DNA of 64,000 bases from Natrinema gelatinilyticum (lineage in GTDB: Archaea; Halobacteriota; Halobacteria; Halobacteriales; Natrialbaceae). The DNA lies in contig NZ_CP100756.1 of NCBI RefSeq assembly GCF_024266705.1, positions 2,418,001-2,482,000 on the forward strand, written 5' to 3'. The position numbers were made by a program, and so were the translations under genes. This document shows positions 44,092 through 53,136 of this stretch, piece after piece; the stretch's first letter is position 1, and every line of letters begins with the position of its first letter. Below the pieces are notes generated by a model. It did not search any database. It saw only the letters and a list, made by a program, of their open reading frames with translations, and was not told the origin of the DNA.

Positions 44092-44855
44092 CGGTACGGC
44101 TCGGCGTCACCGGTGCGACGGGCCAGATGGGTCGAGAAGTGATCGCAGCCGCGACGGATCGCGGGGACTGCGAGGTTGTCTTCGCCGTCAACCGCCAGCC
44201 GGACGAGGAGACTGTCGACGGCGTCGAGGTCGAATCCGCGACCGAGTTCGACTCGCTGGTGGTCGACCGCGAGCCATCCGTCGTAATCGATTTCACCGGG
44301 CCGGAGTCCGCCGTCGACTATGCCGAGGCCTGCGCCGATGCGGGCGTCGCGTTCGTCACCGGGACCACCGGCTTCGACGACGACGGCCGAGCGGCGCTCG
44401 AGGCCGCGGCCGAGGACGCAGCCGTCCTCCACGCGCCGAACTTCGCCCGCGGCGTACAGGCGCTGCTGAACGCCGTCGGCGAGGCGGTGCGAAACCTGCC
44501 GGGCTACGACGTCGAACTCGTTGAGACCCACCACAACGGAAAGCGCGACGCCCCGAGCGGAACCGCAAACCGCCTGCTCTCCGAGATCGAGTCCAACGGG
44601 GACTTCACCGAACGCACGCATGGTCGCGAAGGTGAGGCCCCGCGCGAGACCGGCGAAATCGGCGTCCACGCGCTGCGTGCCGGTGACATCACGGGTGAAC
44701 ACGAAGTCGTTCTCGCGGGCAACCACGAGGAGGTTCGACTCATCCACCGCGCCGAGGACCGCGGCGTCTTCGCGGCGGGCGCAGTCGACGCAGCGGTCTG
44801 GATCGCTGGACAGAAGGCGGGCAGCTACGACTTTGCGGACGTGATCGCAGAATGA
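44088..44855 (+). CDS. dapB: 4-hydroxy-tetrahydrodipicolinate reductase
   Basis: The protein has 255 residues. The NAD(P)-binding start is VRLGVTGATGQMGREVIAAA; other motifs are VVIDFTGPES, TGTTGFDDDGRAAL, ELVETHHNGKRDAPSGTANRL and GEHEVVLAGNHEEVRLIHRAEDR. It overlaps dapA by 4 nt (ATGA) and dapD by 4 nt. Confidence 0.94.
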   Translation: MTVRLGVTGATGQMGREVIAAATDRGDCEVVFAVNRQPDEETVDGVEVESATEFDSLVVDREPSVVIDFTGPESAVDYAEACADAGVAFVTGTTGFDDDGRAALEAAAEDAAVLHAPNFARGVQALLNAVGEAVRNLPGYDVELVETHHNGKRDAPSGTANRLLSEIESNGDFTERTHGREGEAPRETGEIGVHALRAGDITGEHEVVLAGNHEEVRLIHRAEDRGVFAAGAVDAAVWIAGQKAGSYDFADVIAE

Positions 44856-45688
44856 GCGCACTCGAGACCGAAATCGGCGAGCTGTGGGAGCGGAAACAGA
44901 ACGACGACATCGGTGCCGAGACCGCCGGCGAAGACGAGTACGCGACCCTGGAGGCCTTCCTCGACGCCCTCGAGATCGGCGAGATCCGGGCCGCCGAGAA
45001 GCACGGTGACGCGTGGGAGGCAAACGAGTGGGTCAAACGGGGCATCCTGCTCAACTTCGGCCTCCGCGCGACTGAGCCCCGTGAGTACGGCGGCGTCACG
45101 TACAACGACGTCCTCCCGCTCGCGGACTCGAGCGGGTACGGCGACCGCGGCAGCCGCAACACGCCGGACGGCACCGTCGTCCGTCGCGGCGCGAACGTCG
45201 GGTCGGACTGCATCCTGATGAGCCCCGCATTCGTTAACATCGGCGCCCGCGTCGGCGACGGCACCCTCGTCGACTCGTGTGACACGGTCGGCTCCTGTGC
45301 CCAGATTGGTGACAACGTCAAACTCGGCGCGAACCTCCTCATCGGGGGCGTCCTCGAACCGGTCGAGAACGCGCCGGTCATCGTCGAGGACAACGTCTCG
45401 CTCGGCGCCGGCTGCCGAGTTACCAGCGGCTTCGTCGTCGGCGAGAACAGCGTCGTCGGCGAGAACACCCTCCTGACGCCCCGAATTCCGGTCTACGATC
45501 TCGTGGAGGACGAAATTCTCTACGGCGAACTGCCCGCCAACCGGCGCGCGTTCACCCGGTTCGTGGAATCCTCGGTCGGCGACCACGACCTCTTCGACGG
45601 CGGCGCGTACAAGCCCGCCGTCGTCGCGACCGACCTCGAGACCGAGACGCTCGAGGCGACCGAACGCGAGGACGCGTTGCGGGAATAG
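44852..45688 (+). CDS. dapD: 2,3,4,5-tetrahydropyridine-2,6-dicarboxylate N-succinyltransferase
   Basis: The protein has 278 residues. The C-terminal left-handed beta-helix is built of hexapeptide repeats (GTVVRRGANVGSDCILMSPAFVNIGARVGDGTLVDSCDTVGSCAQIG). This sets the succinylase branch of the DAP pathway, consistent with DapE at 49.1 kb. It is the last gene of the dapABD operon; a terminator-like hairpin follows. Confidence 0.92.
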   Translation: MSALETEIGELWERKQNDDIGAETAGEDEYATLEAFLDALEIGEIRAAEKHGDAWEANEWVKRGILLNFGLRATEPREYGGVTYNDVLPLADSSGYGDRGSRNTPDGTVVRRGANVGSDCILMSPAFVNIGARVGDGTLVDSCDTVGSCAQIGDNVKLGANLLIGGVLEPVENAPVIVEDNVSLGAGCRVTSGFVVGENSVVGENTLLTPRIPVYDLVEDEILYGELPANRRAFTRFVESSVGDHDLFDGGAYKPAVVATDLETETLEATEREDALRE

Positions 45689-45740
45689 CTGTTTTCGAAC
45701 GGGGCCAGTGAGGGAGGTCCGTCGCGTCGACCGAAACGGA

Positions 45741-45775
45741 GACCCGACAGTTGTCGTGGTCGGGTCTGCCTTTTC
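45741..45775 (+). terminator. Probable terminator after dapD
   Basis: An inverted repeat, GACCCGAC - 10 nt - GTCGGGTC (45741-45766), is followed by TGCCTTTTCG. The position 53 nt after the dapD stop fits a transcription end. Confidence 0.55.
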
Positions 45776-45808
45776 GTAACCGGCTCTACAGGCGGAGCAG
45801 GCCGAGTG

Positions 45809-45838
45809 CCTCGGGGCTTGACCCCGAGGTGGTTCACC
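45809..45838 (+). mobile_element. Relic right end of an IS200/IS605 (TnpB-type) element
   Basis: A perfect hairpin, CCTCGGGG-CTTGA-CCCCGAGG, is followed by TGGTTCACC. A hairpin next to (T/A)GTTCACC resembles the right end of haloarchaeal IS1341/TnpB elements as I know them, where the overlapping guide RNA scaffold ends. No tnpA or tnpB remains nearby, so it would be a solo end. Confidence 0.45.
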
Positions 45839-45879
45839 GCTCTCGAGTTACGTCGGGTTGACTGAGTTGCGTCGGTTCG

Positions 45880-46644
45880 CTAGCTCCGATCGTCGTCATA
45901 GACAACTGTTACCACGAGGCGATCCATGCGACGACTGACCAGCCAGAAGCCAAGGAGCGGCACGAGATACGTCACTCCGAGGTCTAGAACCTGTGGCAGC
46001 GACGACGACGGACGCCTATGAGAGTCAAGGTACACGCGGTAGTACGTCCCGTCCTCCCGTTGAATCGGCGTTTTGGGGACGTCAACCTTTTGGCGTGAGA
46101 CGGCCCCGCCGCTCCGTGCAGCCTCGGCGACTGTTGGTGACAGATCGTCCGACGTGATGTCGATGCTTACGGTCTTGAGCGCCCGGTCGGGTGCCACCTT
46201 CGAAAGAGCCAGATCGACACGACCCGTCACAGCGCTTTCCGCTGTTGACGTGTTGTCGGTGTACGTCGGCTCGTATACCGTCTCGTTGATCTGTACGTAT
46301 CGGTACCGTTTTTCGAAGTACGGAGGCGTTCGGTTCGGATTGATCGAGGTACTATTTGTCGTGACGGTCTCGTTCTCGAGCAACGATCGTTCGAATGCAC
46401 AGGCACGCATCTCCTCGGGGCCCGAACACGCGATCTCGTCGCTAATCGGTCGTCCGTACATCCGGGCCCCGCTCGTGTACGTGATACTCGTTTCGTCAGT
46501 CGTCACTTCGGTCCGTTCGTATTCGTATGTCGGTTCGCCAAGCGGCAGTTGGGCTGGCCAGAACGGGGTGGCGAACAGACAGAGCACGGCAAGGACGACG
46601 AAGAGATTGCGGCTGATCGGAATACGGTACCGAGCAGATGGCAT
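45880..46644 (-). CDS. Membrane-anchored surface protein, two helices, function unknown
   Basis: The protein has 254 residues. An N-terminal helix (NLFVVLAVLCLFATPFW) and a C-terminal helix (LDLGVTYLVPLLGFWLVSRR) flank an extracellular domain with several N-x-S/T sequons (NET, NST, NRT, NTS). ATG 46644 is supported by TAATATAATACT about 27 nt upstream; the upstream in-frame ATG (46665) falls inside that TATA box. It lies between dapD and lysA on the opposite strand, so it interrupts the dap cluster. Confidence 0.65.
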   Translation of the reverse strand: MPSARYRIPISRNLFVVLAVLCLFATPFWPAQLPLGEPTYEYERTEVTTDETSITYTSGARMYGRPISDEIACSGPEEMRACAFERSLLENETVTTNSTSINPNRTPPYFEKRYRYVQINETVYEPTYTDNTSTAESAVTGRVDLALSKVAPDRALKTVSIDITSDDLSPTVAEAARSGGAVSRQKVDVPKTPIQREDGTYYRVYLDSHRRPSSSLPQVLDLGVTYLVPLLGFWLVSRRMDRLVVTVVYDDDRS

Positions 46645-46830
46645 AAAACGCACATTCAGACACATAATATAATACTGTATTGAATGTAAGTAGGGACGAA
46701 CGTACGGATCTGGTTACACGAATGGCCGACGTAGCTCTCGTGTCATGCAACCGACGAGCTACGTCTCCACGTCGAACGACGGCAAACGGAATCCAAACGC
46801 TTGAATCCTTACGGTGACTTGGAATCGACA

Positions 46831-48099
46831 ATGACTGACGCTGCGGATTCGCCACCCGTCCGCCGCCTCTCCGATTGGGACGCGGCCGAACTCGAGTCCC
46901 TCGCCGACGAGTACGGCTCGCCGCTGTACGTCCTGGATATAGAGCGCGTCCGGGAGAACTACCGACGACTCGCGTCCGCGTTCCCAGACGCCGACGTCCT
47001 GTACGCGCTGAAGGCGAACGCGCTGGGAGACGTTCTCGCGGCGCTTCGAGAGGAAGGTGCCGGACTCGAGTGTGCCTCTGCCGGCGAGGTCAGGCGGGCA
47101 CTCGAGTCCGGCGCGTCGGGCGCCGACGTCCACTACACTGCGGTCAACCCACCCGCGCGAGACCTCGACTGGATCGTCGACGCCTGGGCGGACGATCTCG
47201 AGCTGACCGTCACGGCGGGTTCGGAGGACACGATTTCCCGCCTCGCCGACCGCGGCTACGACGGCCGGCTCTGTCTCCGGGTCAACCCCGGCATCGGCGC
47301 CGGACACCACGAGAAAGTACAGACGGGTGCGGCCGCGAAGTTCGGCGTCCCGGCCGAACGCGCCGTCGACGTCCTCGAAGATGCCACGGAGAGCGGCTTC
47401 GACGTCGTCGGGATCCACGCCCACGTCGGGTCCGGCGTCTCGAGCGACCAGCTCGGAGCCCACCGGGATTTCGTCGCGCGGATGGGGGACCTGGCACGGG
47501 ACGTCAGCGATGCGGTCGGGGAACTCGAGTTCGTCGACGTCGGCGGCGGCTTCGGCGTGCCGTATCGAGAGGACGAGGAGCCGTTGGACCTCGAGTCGGT
47601 CGCCGGGGCGATGTGGGACGCCATCGGCGGGATCGACGCCCGGCTCGCGATCGAGCCGGGACGCTTCTTCGTCGCCGATGCGGGCGTCCTCCTCACCGAA
47701 ATAAACACCGTTAAGCGGGCTCGAGAGACGACCGTCACCGGCGTCGATGCGGGGATGACGACCCTGCTGCGTCCGGCGCTGTACGGCGCCTATCATCCGA
47801 TCCGGAACCTGACGGCCGACTCGAGCGATGCAGACGTCCGCGAGACGATTCCACAGACCGTTGCCGGACCGATCTGCGAGAGCGGCGACGTGTTCTGTTC
47901 GGACCGCGACCTTCCGGCGAGCGAACGGGGGGACGTCCTCGCGATTGGCAACGCCGGGGCCTACGGCTACGAGATGGCGAACCAGTACAATTCGCGGCCG
48001 CGACCCGCGTCGGTCGTCCTCGACGGCGACTCGGTTCGGCGCTCCCGTCGCCGTGAAACCGTCGACGACGTCACCCGACTCGAGCGCGAGGCCCGCTGA
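46831..48099 (+). CDS. lysA: Diaminopimelate decarboxylase
   Basis: The protein has 422 residues and makes lysine from meso-DAP with PLP. Motifs are YGSPLYVLDIERVRENYR, the PLP-binding Lys in YALKANAL, HAHVGSGVSS, FVDVGGGFGVPY, IEPGRFFVADAG and the C-terminal CESGDVFCSDRDLP and GAYGYEMANQYNSRPRP. ATG 46831 is chosen by alignment; the upstream TTG frame has no resemblance. Confidence 0.94.
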   Translation: MTDAADSPPVRRLSDWDAAELESLADEYGSPLYVLDIERVRENYRRLASAFPDADVLYALKANALGDVLAALREEGAGLECASAGEVRRALESGASGADVHYTAVNPPARDLDWIVDAWADDLELTVTAGSEDTISRLADRGYDGRLCLRVNPGIGAGHHEKVQTGAAAKFGVPAERAVDVLEDATESGFDVVGIHAHVGSGVSSDQLGAHRDFVARMGDLARDVSDAVGELEFVDVGGGFGVPYREDEEPLDLESVAGAMWDAIGGIDARLAIEPGRFFVADAGVLLTEINTVKRARETTVTGVDAGMTTLLRPALYGAYHPIRNLTADSSDADVRETIPQTVAGPICESGDVFCSDRDLPASERGDVLAIGNAGAYGYEMANQYNSRPRPASVVLDGDSVRRSRRRETVDDVTRLEREAR

Positions 48100-48312
48100 A
48101 AGTCACCGAGATACCAACGGCTTCGGCTGTCCAGCTAACCAAACGTGCTCCTCGCCTCCCTACGCTCGCTTCGCTCGTGCGTGCGGAAGGAAACTGCGCT
48201 ACCGAATAGTTGAAGGCGGAACCGAACTGAGTGGTAGCACACGACTTCGCGGTCGCCACGGATACCGCCGATGACGACCGCGACGACGAGACACTCACCC
48301 AGTGATCGCACG

Positions 48313-49146
48313 ATGACCGTTCCATTCCAGAAGTACCACGGCACCGGCAACGACTTTCTAATTATCCATGCGGACGAATCCGTCCCCGACCGGGCCGCAC
48401 TCGCCGAGCACGCGTGCGACCGCGAGACCGGTGTCGGTGCCGACGGTGTCCTCTATCTCGCCTTGGAGGAGAAATTCAATCCACCTCGCGTCGTCATGAC
48501 GCTCGTCCAACCCGACGGGTCGGTCGCCCCGATGTGCGGCAACGGCGCTCGCTGTGCCGCCGAGTGGGCGATGGAGCGGACGGATACCGACAGCGTGATG
48601 ATCGATACCCAGGCGGGGACGCTGCGCGCCGATCGGACGGACGATGACGACATTATCGTCGAGATGGGCACCGCCACGTTCGACCCCGCGAAGATCCCCG
48701 TCGACACGGACGAACAGGTGTTCGAAACGGATATCGAAGGCCTCGAGGTGACGATGGTAAACACCGGCGTCCCCCACGCCGTCGCGTTCGTCGACGACGT
48801 GGACGACGTCGACCTCGAGGCGGTCGCACCGCCCATTCGCTACGCGGACATCTTCCCGAAGGGGACGAACGTCTCCATCGCGAGCCCCGACGGGGCGAGC
48901 GGGTTCCGGCAGCGAACCTACGAACGCGGCGTCGAAGCTGAAACCGAGTCCTGTGGCACTGGTGCGGTCGCAATCGCCGTCGTCGCCCGCAGACTGGGGC
49001 TCACGGACGCCGACCCGGTGACGGTCTCCCCGCCCGGTGGAGACCTGCAGGTGAGTTTCAACGAGCGCGGAAACGCGACGCTCGCCGGCCCCGTCGAACA
49101 CGAGTTCGACGGCGAGGTAGCCGTCGAGTCGCCGGTCGAGTCGTGA
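48313..49146 (+). CDS. dapF: Diaminopimelate epimerase
   Basis: The protein has 277 residues. It interconverts LL- and meso-DAP with two cysteines: the first in PMCGNGARC and the second in AETESCGTGAVA. The start MTVPFQKYHGTGNDFLIIHA is typical of the family; an in-frame ATG at 48271 adds 14 residues without resemblance. It is coupled to dapE (GTGA overlap). Confidence 0.93.
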   Translation: MTVPFQKYHGTGNDFLIIHADESVPDRAALAEHACDRETGVGADGVLYLALEEKFNPPRVVMTLVQPDGSVAPMCGNGARCAAEWAMERTDTDSVMIDTQAGTLRADRTDDDDIIVEMGTATFDPAKIPVDTDEQVFETDIEGLEVTMVNTGVPHAVAFVDDVDDVDLEAVAPPIRYADIFPKGTNVSIASPDGASGFRQRTYERGVEAETESCGTGAVAIAVVARRLGLTDADPVTVSPPGGDLQVSFNERGNATLAGPVEHEFDGEVAVESPVES

Positions 49147-50282
49147 CTGGGAGCAGTCGGGACGACGCGTTCGAGCCGATCGCATTTCTCGAGGACGCCG
49201 TTCAGTACCCCTCTCACGCGGACGTCGATCCGATGCGCGGCTTTCTCCGCGAGACGATAGAGAAGCGGGGCCTCGAGGTTCGCATCGACGATGGCGGGAC
49301 CGTGTTGGCCTCTCGTGGACCGCCGACCGCCGACGCTGAGGCACACGTCGTCTTGAACACGCACATCGATACGGTGTCGCCACACGTTCCGTTCGAACGC
49401 ACTACGGACGACGGAGGCGCCGACGTCGTTCGCGGCCGTGGAGCCTGCGACGCGAAGGGGCCGCTCGCGGCCATCCTCTCTGCGTTTTTCGCCGTGGAAC
49501 CGACCGATGGCCGCGTGACGCTCGCGATCACGCCCGACGAGGAAGTTCTCTCGACGGGCGCGTACGCGCTGGTCTCGGACGAGGATGCACCGACGCGAGA
49601 CGCGGACGCAGTGATCGTCGGCGAACCGACCGGCCTCGACGTCTGTACGGCCGCGAAGGGCCGCTTTCAGGGAACGGTCCACCTCACCGGGGCGAACGCT
49701 CACGCCGCCGAACCCGAGACCGGAACCAACGCGGTCGCGGCGCTGGAACCCGTTCTCGAGGCGATCCGGACGTTCGACGAGCGCGAGGACGCGCCGCCGG
49801 CGCACCCCCAACTCGGGGCAGCCACGCTCACGCCGACGGTCGTCAAGGGCGGTGCGGCGACCAATCAGGTGCCGGCGGACTGCGCGCTGACGGTCGACCG
49901 CCGGAGCGTTCCGCCCGAGACCGCCGATGACTTCCACGAGGCGCTGACCGCACAGCTTCGAACCGCCGTTCCCGACGGCGTGGGCGTCGAGTTCTGCTTC
50001 ACGGATCGGCCGACGCCGTTCCTCGAGGCCTGGGAGACCGATCCGGAGGCTCGAGTCGTGGATATCCTCGCGGACGCGGCCGGTGGCGACGTCCGGCCGT
50101 TCATGGCCGCGACGGAGGCCTCGTACTTCGCCGCGGACGCGCCGACGGTCGTCTTCGGGCCCGGCGTCTTGACCGACGACGACGGTGCCGTCGCACACGC
50201 CCCACGTGAGTACGTCCGCGTTGCAGACGTCAGAGCGGCGGCGCAGGCGCTCGAGACGGCGCTTTCGGATTTAGTCGGATAG
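49143..50282 (+). CDS. dapE: Succinyl-diaminopimelate desuccinylase (M20 family)
   Basis: The protein has 379 residues. Zinc-ligand regions of M20 peptidases are visible: LNTHIDTVSPH, RGRGACDAKGPLAAIL, ITPDEEVLSTGA, IVGEPTGLDVCTAAKG and near the C-terminus ATEASYFA and VVFGPG. The dap context supports DapE over other M20 members. GTG 49143 overlaps the dapF stop. Confidence 0.88.
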   Translation: MTGSSRDDAFEPIAFLEDAVQYPSHADVDPMRGFLRETIEKRGLEVRIDDGGTVLASRGPPTADAEAHVVLNTHIDTVSPHVPFERTTDDGGADVVRGRGACDAKGPLAAILSAFFAVEPTDGRVTLAITPDEEVLSTGAYALVSDEDAPTRDADAVIVGEPTGLDVCTAAKGRFQGTVHLTGANAHAAEPETGTNAVAALEPVLEAIRTFDEREDAPPAHPQLGAATLTPTVVKGGAATNQVPADCALTVDRRSVPPETADDFHEALTAQLRTAVPDGVGVEFCFTDRPTPFLEAWETDPEARVVDILADAAGGDVRPFMAATEASYFAADAPTVVFGPGVLTDDDGAVAHAPREYVRVADVRAAAQALETALSDLVG

Positions 50283-50586
50283 CACATTTAAATAATCAAT
50301 AATAGTCTTGTTTCCAACAAATGAAGTTTAGACCGTGATCCGTATAATTAACAATTTTCCTGCATATTATCAATGATGACTTAGTTCACTCTTTCGTATT
50401 GGAAGCTCTATCCAGTTCCTTGTCACTTCTCCCGTCTTTATTTCCACATTCTTTTAATTATTCTATACGTATTTATCATTTATAAGTATATGACCCGAAT
50501 CTGTTCTTATCCTTTGTCGGAATCCTCATACAATAACTAATGGTGATATCGAAAAATATAATTGAGGGCTGAGGCATATAAAACAA
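50283..50586. other. AT-rich intergenic stretch upstream of halocin-like gene
   Basis: This 304-nt sequence is rich in A+T compared with the GC-rich dap genes before it, and starts immediately after dapE. It marks the left edge of a composition island extending to about 52040. It holds a TATA-like AAATATAATT (50554-50563) about 27 nt upstream of the ATG at 50587. No gene was found. Confidence 0.7.
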
Positions 50587-51444
50587 ATGAGAAATAATGA
50601 AAGTAAAGGCTGGAAACGACGTTCATTACTAAGCACCATCCCAGAAACTGCCCTCGTGGGGAATATCGAAAGTACAACCGTTGCTTCTGCAAACGAAGAC
50701 GCTCCGCCTGAAGACCGGTCATTCAACTCTGCACAGGTACAATCTATTCTGAGTGACTTGGATAACCCGATCGTAAACGAAGTCACATCAAAAAAAGAGA
50801 TGAATGGGGGTAGCATACTCCAATATACCAAAATAAAGACGAACCTTGGGACAGTGGTTTATGCCGAAGCAGAGAATGGTACAAATGGGTCACACTTTTC
50901 GTTTCACGACGTTCAAAATACTTCTGAAATACCAAGCAAATATCGGGAAATACCGGAAGGAACCAATCCCTCCTTGATCGGATATGAAAGCGATACTGTT
51001 TTTAGAAGATCAGCAACAGACCAAGAAATTAACACTCTTAAACAAGTCACCGACATTAGGGACGAATCGGATGTGATTACTGGGTCCGATATTAATAATT
51101 TCCTCATAATCGAGTACAATAATAGTAAAATAATAGGGTGAAAGAATATCACTATTGGTGAGGATTTTGACAGCACTACTGATAGACTTGATGTTGATTT
51201 GAACATCGATCGTGGTGATGTGACTGTCTTGCCACAACAGCGTGGTATTACACTGGCTGCTGACTGTAGCACATGGGCGTGGCGATGTGCTACAAGTGGA
51301 ACATCCTGTGTAGCCTGTTCATCTTCGTGTGCAGGTGTAGCAACAGGAATTGGGGCCCTGGCATGTGTTGCTTGTATCCAAGGTGTGTGTACCGGAGTTG
51401 GAGGTACCGCATGCGCTGCTGCGATCGGGAAGTGTTTAGATTGA
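50587..51444 (+). pseudogene. Halocin C8-like precursor interrupted by one in-frame TGA
   Basis: One reading frame runs from ATG 50587 to TGA 51444, 285 sense codons plus one internal TGA at 51139-51141. The length matches the halocin C8 pre-pro-protein as I recall it (about 283 residues). The N-terminus has an RR pair (KGWKRRSLLST) followed by a weakened Tat-like core ending VASA. The C-terminal about 60 residues, from ADCSTWAWRC to IGKCLD, contain 10 cysteines with Ala/Gly/Ser-rich helices between, as in halocin C8 (also 10 Cys). In the known family the middle part is an immunity peptide and the end is the secreted antimicrobial. Here the stop separates them. A nonsense mutation, readthrough, or separate translation of the two parts are possible. 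Low GC suggests transfer. Confidence 0.75.
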
Positions 51445-51464
51445 AAAAAGATAATTAATATCAA

Positions 51465-51878
51465 ATGGTAACTAGGATTAGAAATATGATACAGCGCTGG
51501 TTCCACAACTTCGGTATTTTTCTGATCCCCGTGGTTATTGTACTCTCAGCACTCTCGTTTAGAGCAGGACGATCTGACTTACTTGTTGGAACAGGTTTGC
51601 TCTCAGGGACTGCAATTGCATTCCTCATCGGTGGGTCTAATGACGGAATTACAATTTCATCAAAAAGAGTTCGATGGTATCAAATTGTGAGTGTAGGATA
51701 TCTTTTCCTAGCAGCCTTCTGGGTTGTATTTCTACTTGGGGTTAGCCGCTCGGAACAATATTCTGTTGTGATGATCGTAGGCGGACTGATAGGTGTACTG
51801 ATCTTTTTGGGCATGGGTATCGACATGTACTTTGGTGGGAAGTATTTTAAGCCGGAATTTCGTAAAAACCAATCATGA
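51465..51878 (+). CDS. Small membrane protein next to the halocin-like gene
   Basis: The protein has 137 residues with about four helices (FGIFLIPVVIVLSALSF; LLVGTGLLSGTAIAFLIGG; IVSVGYLFLAAFWVVFLLGV; VVMIVGGLIGVLIFLGMGI). It lies 20 nt downstream of the precursor and shares its low GC, so it is probably in the same operon and may help in immunity or secretion. No family was recognised. Confidence 0.65.
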   Translation: MVTRIRNMIQRWFHNFGIFLIPVVIVLSALSFRAGRSDLLVGTGLLSGTAIAFLIGGSNDGITISSKRVRWYQIVSVGYLFLAAFWVVFLLGVSRSEQYSVVMIVGGLIGVLIFLGMGIDMYFGGKYFKPEFRKNQS

Positions 51879-52274
51879 TTCGTTCGGTAGTCCAGGTAGC
51901 GTTTTACCGGCAATAGAAGGAAATCATTTAGAATCATTGAATTTTGTCGGTGGTGCAAGTGCCAATGATTACAACTCAGCCAGCAACTCTCACGAGATAG
52001 TATCATAATTCTTCCAGTCGATTCAAAGTGGAATAAAATCACCAGAAGACGGGTGCAGACCGGATCCTGATCGTTTTACTGCCCGCGTGGAGGAGTACCG
52101 AATCGGTCTATTTCGGAAACGATACTAAATCCTGGCGCTCGAGTCGACGCTCCTCGAACTGGTCGGGTGACTGCGGCTCGAATCGCTGACGACTCGCCGT
52201 TCGTCTCGGAACCGTGCTGTATGCAGTGGTTACTGACAGTACCGCTAACTGACTGGAACACGTTCACCCCGCAG
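51879..52274. other. Intergenic stretch, right edge of the AT-rich island
   Basis: The AT-rich composition ends near 52040-52080. A 57-codon frame starting with GTG near 51834 overlaps the membrane gene (VGSILSRNFVKTNH, DSFGSPGSVLPAIEGNHL, ending SHEIVS) but matches nothing I know. No other gene was found. Confidence 0.4.
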
Positions 52275-53116
52275 ATGAGTAGTCAGGAGGTCACCGAGGA
52301 GACGCGAACCTATCGGGAGGTGCTCGAAATCGAACTTCGCAGCGCGCTTCGCGAGTTCGAACGTCCGACCTTCGGGCTCTTTCTCTCGGCGTTCGCGGCC
52401 GGGTTGAACGTGAGCTTCGGCGCGTTGTTCATGGAATGGCGCTTACGTTTTCGCCGTCCTTTTCGTCGGAACTGGTGAAACAGCTGGTACTCGCGAACGT
52501 GTCCGCGGTGGGATTCGTGCTCGTGATCTTGGGACAGACGGAGCTGTTTACGGCGCACACGACGCTGGGTCTGCTCCCGGTCCTGAACGGGCAAGCGGCC
52601 GTCGCCGATCTCGCGAGGCTGTGGGGCATGATCTATGTCGCGAACCTCATCGGGTGTACGGCATTCGCCGGTCTGATCGCCGTTACGGGTCCCGCGTTGG
52701 GCATCGTCGATCCGAGCGCGTTCGGCTCGCTCGCAGACGCACTGGTACCGGTTTCCGCCTGGGCGATCACGCTCAGCGGGATCATCGCTGGTTGGCTGAT
52801 GGGGCTGCTCACCTGGCTCGTTGCCGCGTCTCGAGACTCCGTCGGGGAGTTTCTGGTGACGTGGGTCGTTGCGAGCGCAATCGGGTTCGGTCCGTTTCAC
52901 CACAGCCTCCTCGGTTCGACCGAAGTTCTCACGGCGGTGCTTCTGGCACAGGGCGTGTCGATCGCCGATTTTGTGCACTTTCTCTCCTACACGACGATCG
53001 GCAACGTGATCGGCGGGACCGTCTTCGTCGCCGCGCTCAATTACGGGCACGCGATCCGTGGGAGTCGGTCCCGGGAACTCGATATCGACGTGGCCGAAGA
53101 GGACGAAGATCACTGA
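52275..53116 (+). pseudogene. Formate/nitrite transporter family gene with a frameshift
   Basis: Frame 1 starts at ATG 52275 (MSSQEVTEETRTYREVLEIE) and continues PTFGLFLSAFAAGLNVSFGALFM; frame 2 starts at 52436 and carries on ALTFSPSFSSELVKQ, ANVSAVGFVLVILGQTELFTAHTTLG and four to five further helices. Joined, they make one FNT protein of about 280 residues. The break lies in 52431-52438 and needs one extra nucleotide, so a 1-nt deletion, or a sequencing error. If real, the first helix is detached and the protein is probably inactive. Confidence 0.75.
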
Positions 53117-53136
53117 CGTCGGCCGGAAACGGCGGG

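Noticed and set aside
48918..50198. Open minus-strand frame opposite dapF/dapE
   Set aside because: Antisense shadow of two well-recognised genes.
51139..51141. Selenocysteine or pyrrolysine decoding of the internal TGA in the halocin-like gene
   Set aside because: Haloarchaea are not known to use selenocysteine, pyrrolysine uses TAG, and no SECIS-like hairpin was seen nearby.
51834..52007. 57-codon GTG frame overlapping the end of the halocin-linked membrane gene
   Set aside because: Credible amino-acid composition but no promoter, no family and overlap with another gene; left as a note.
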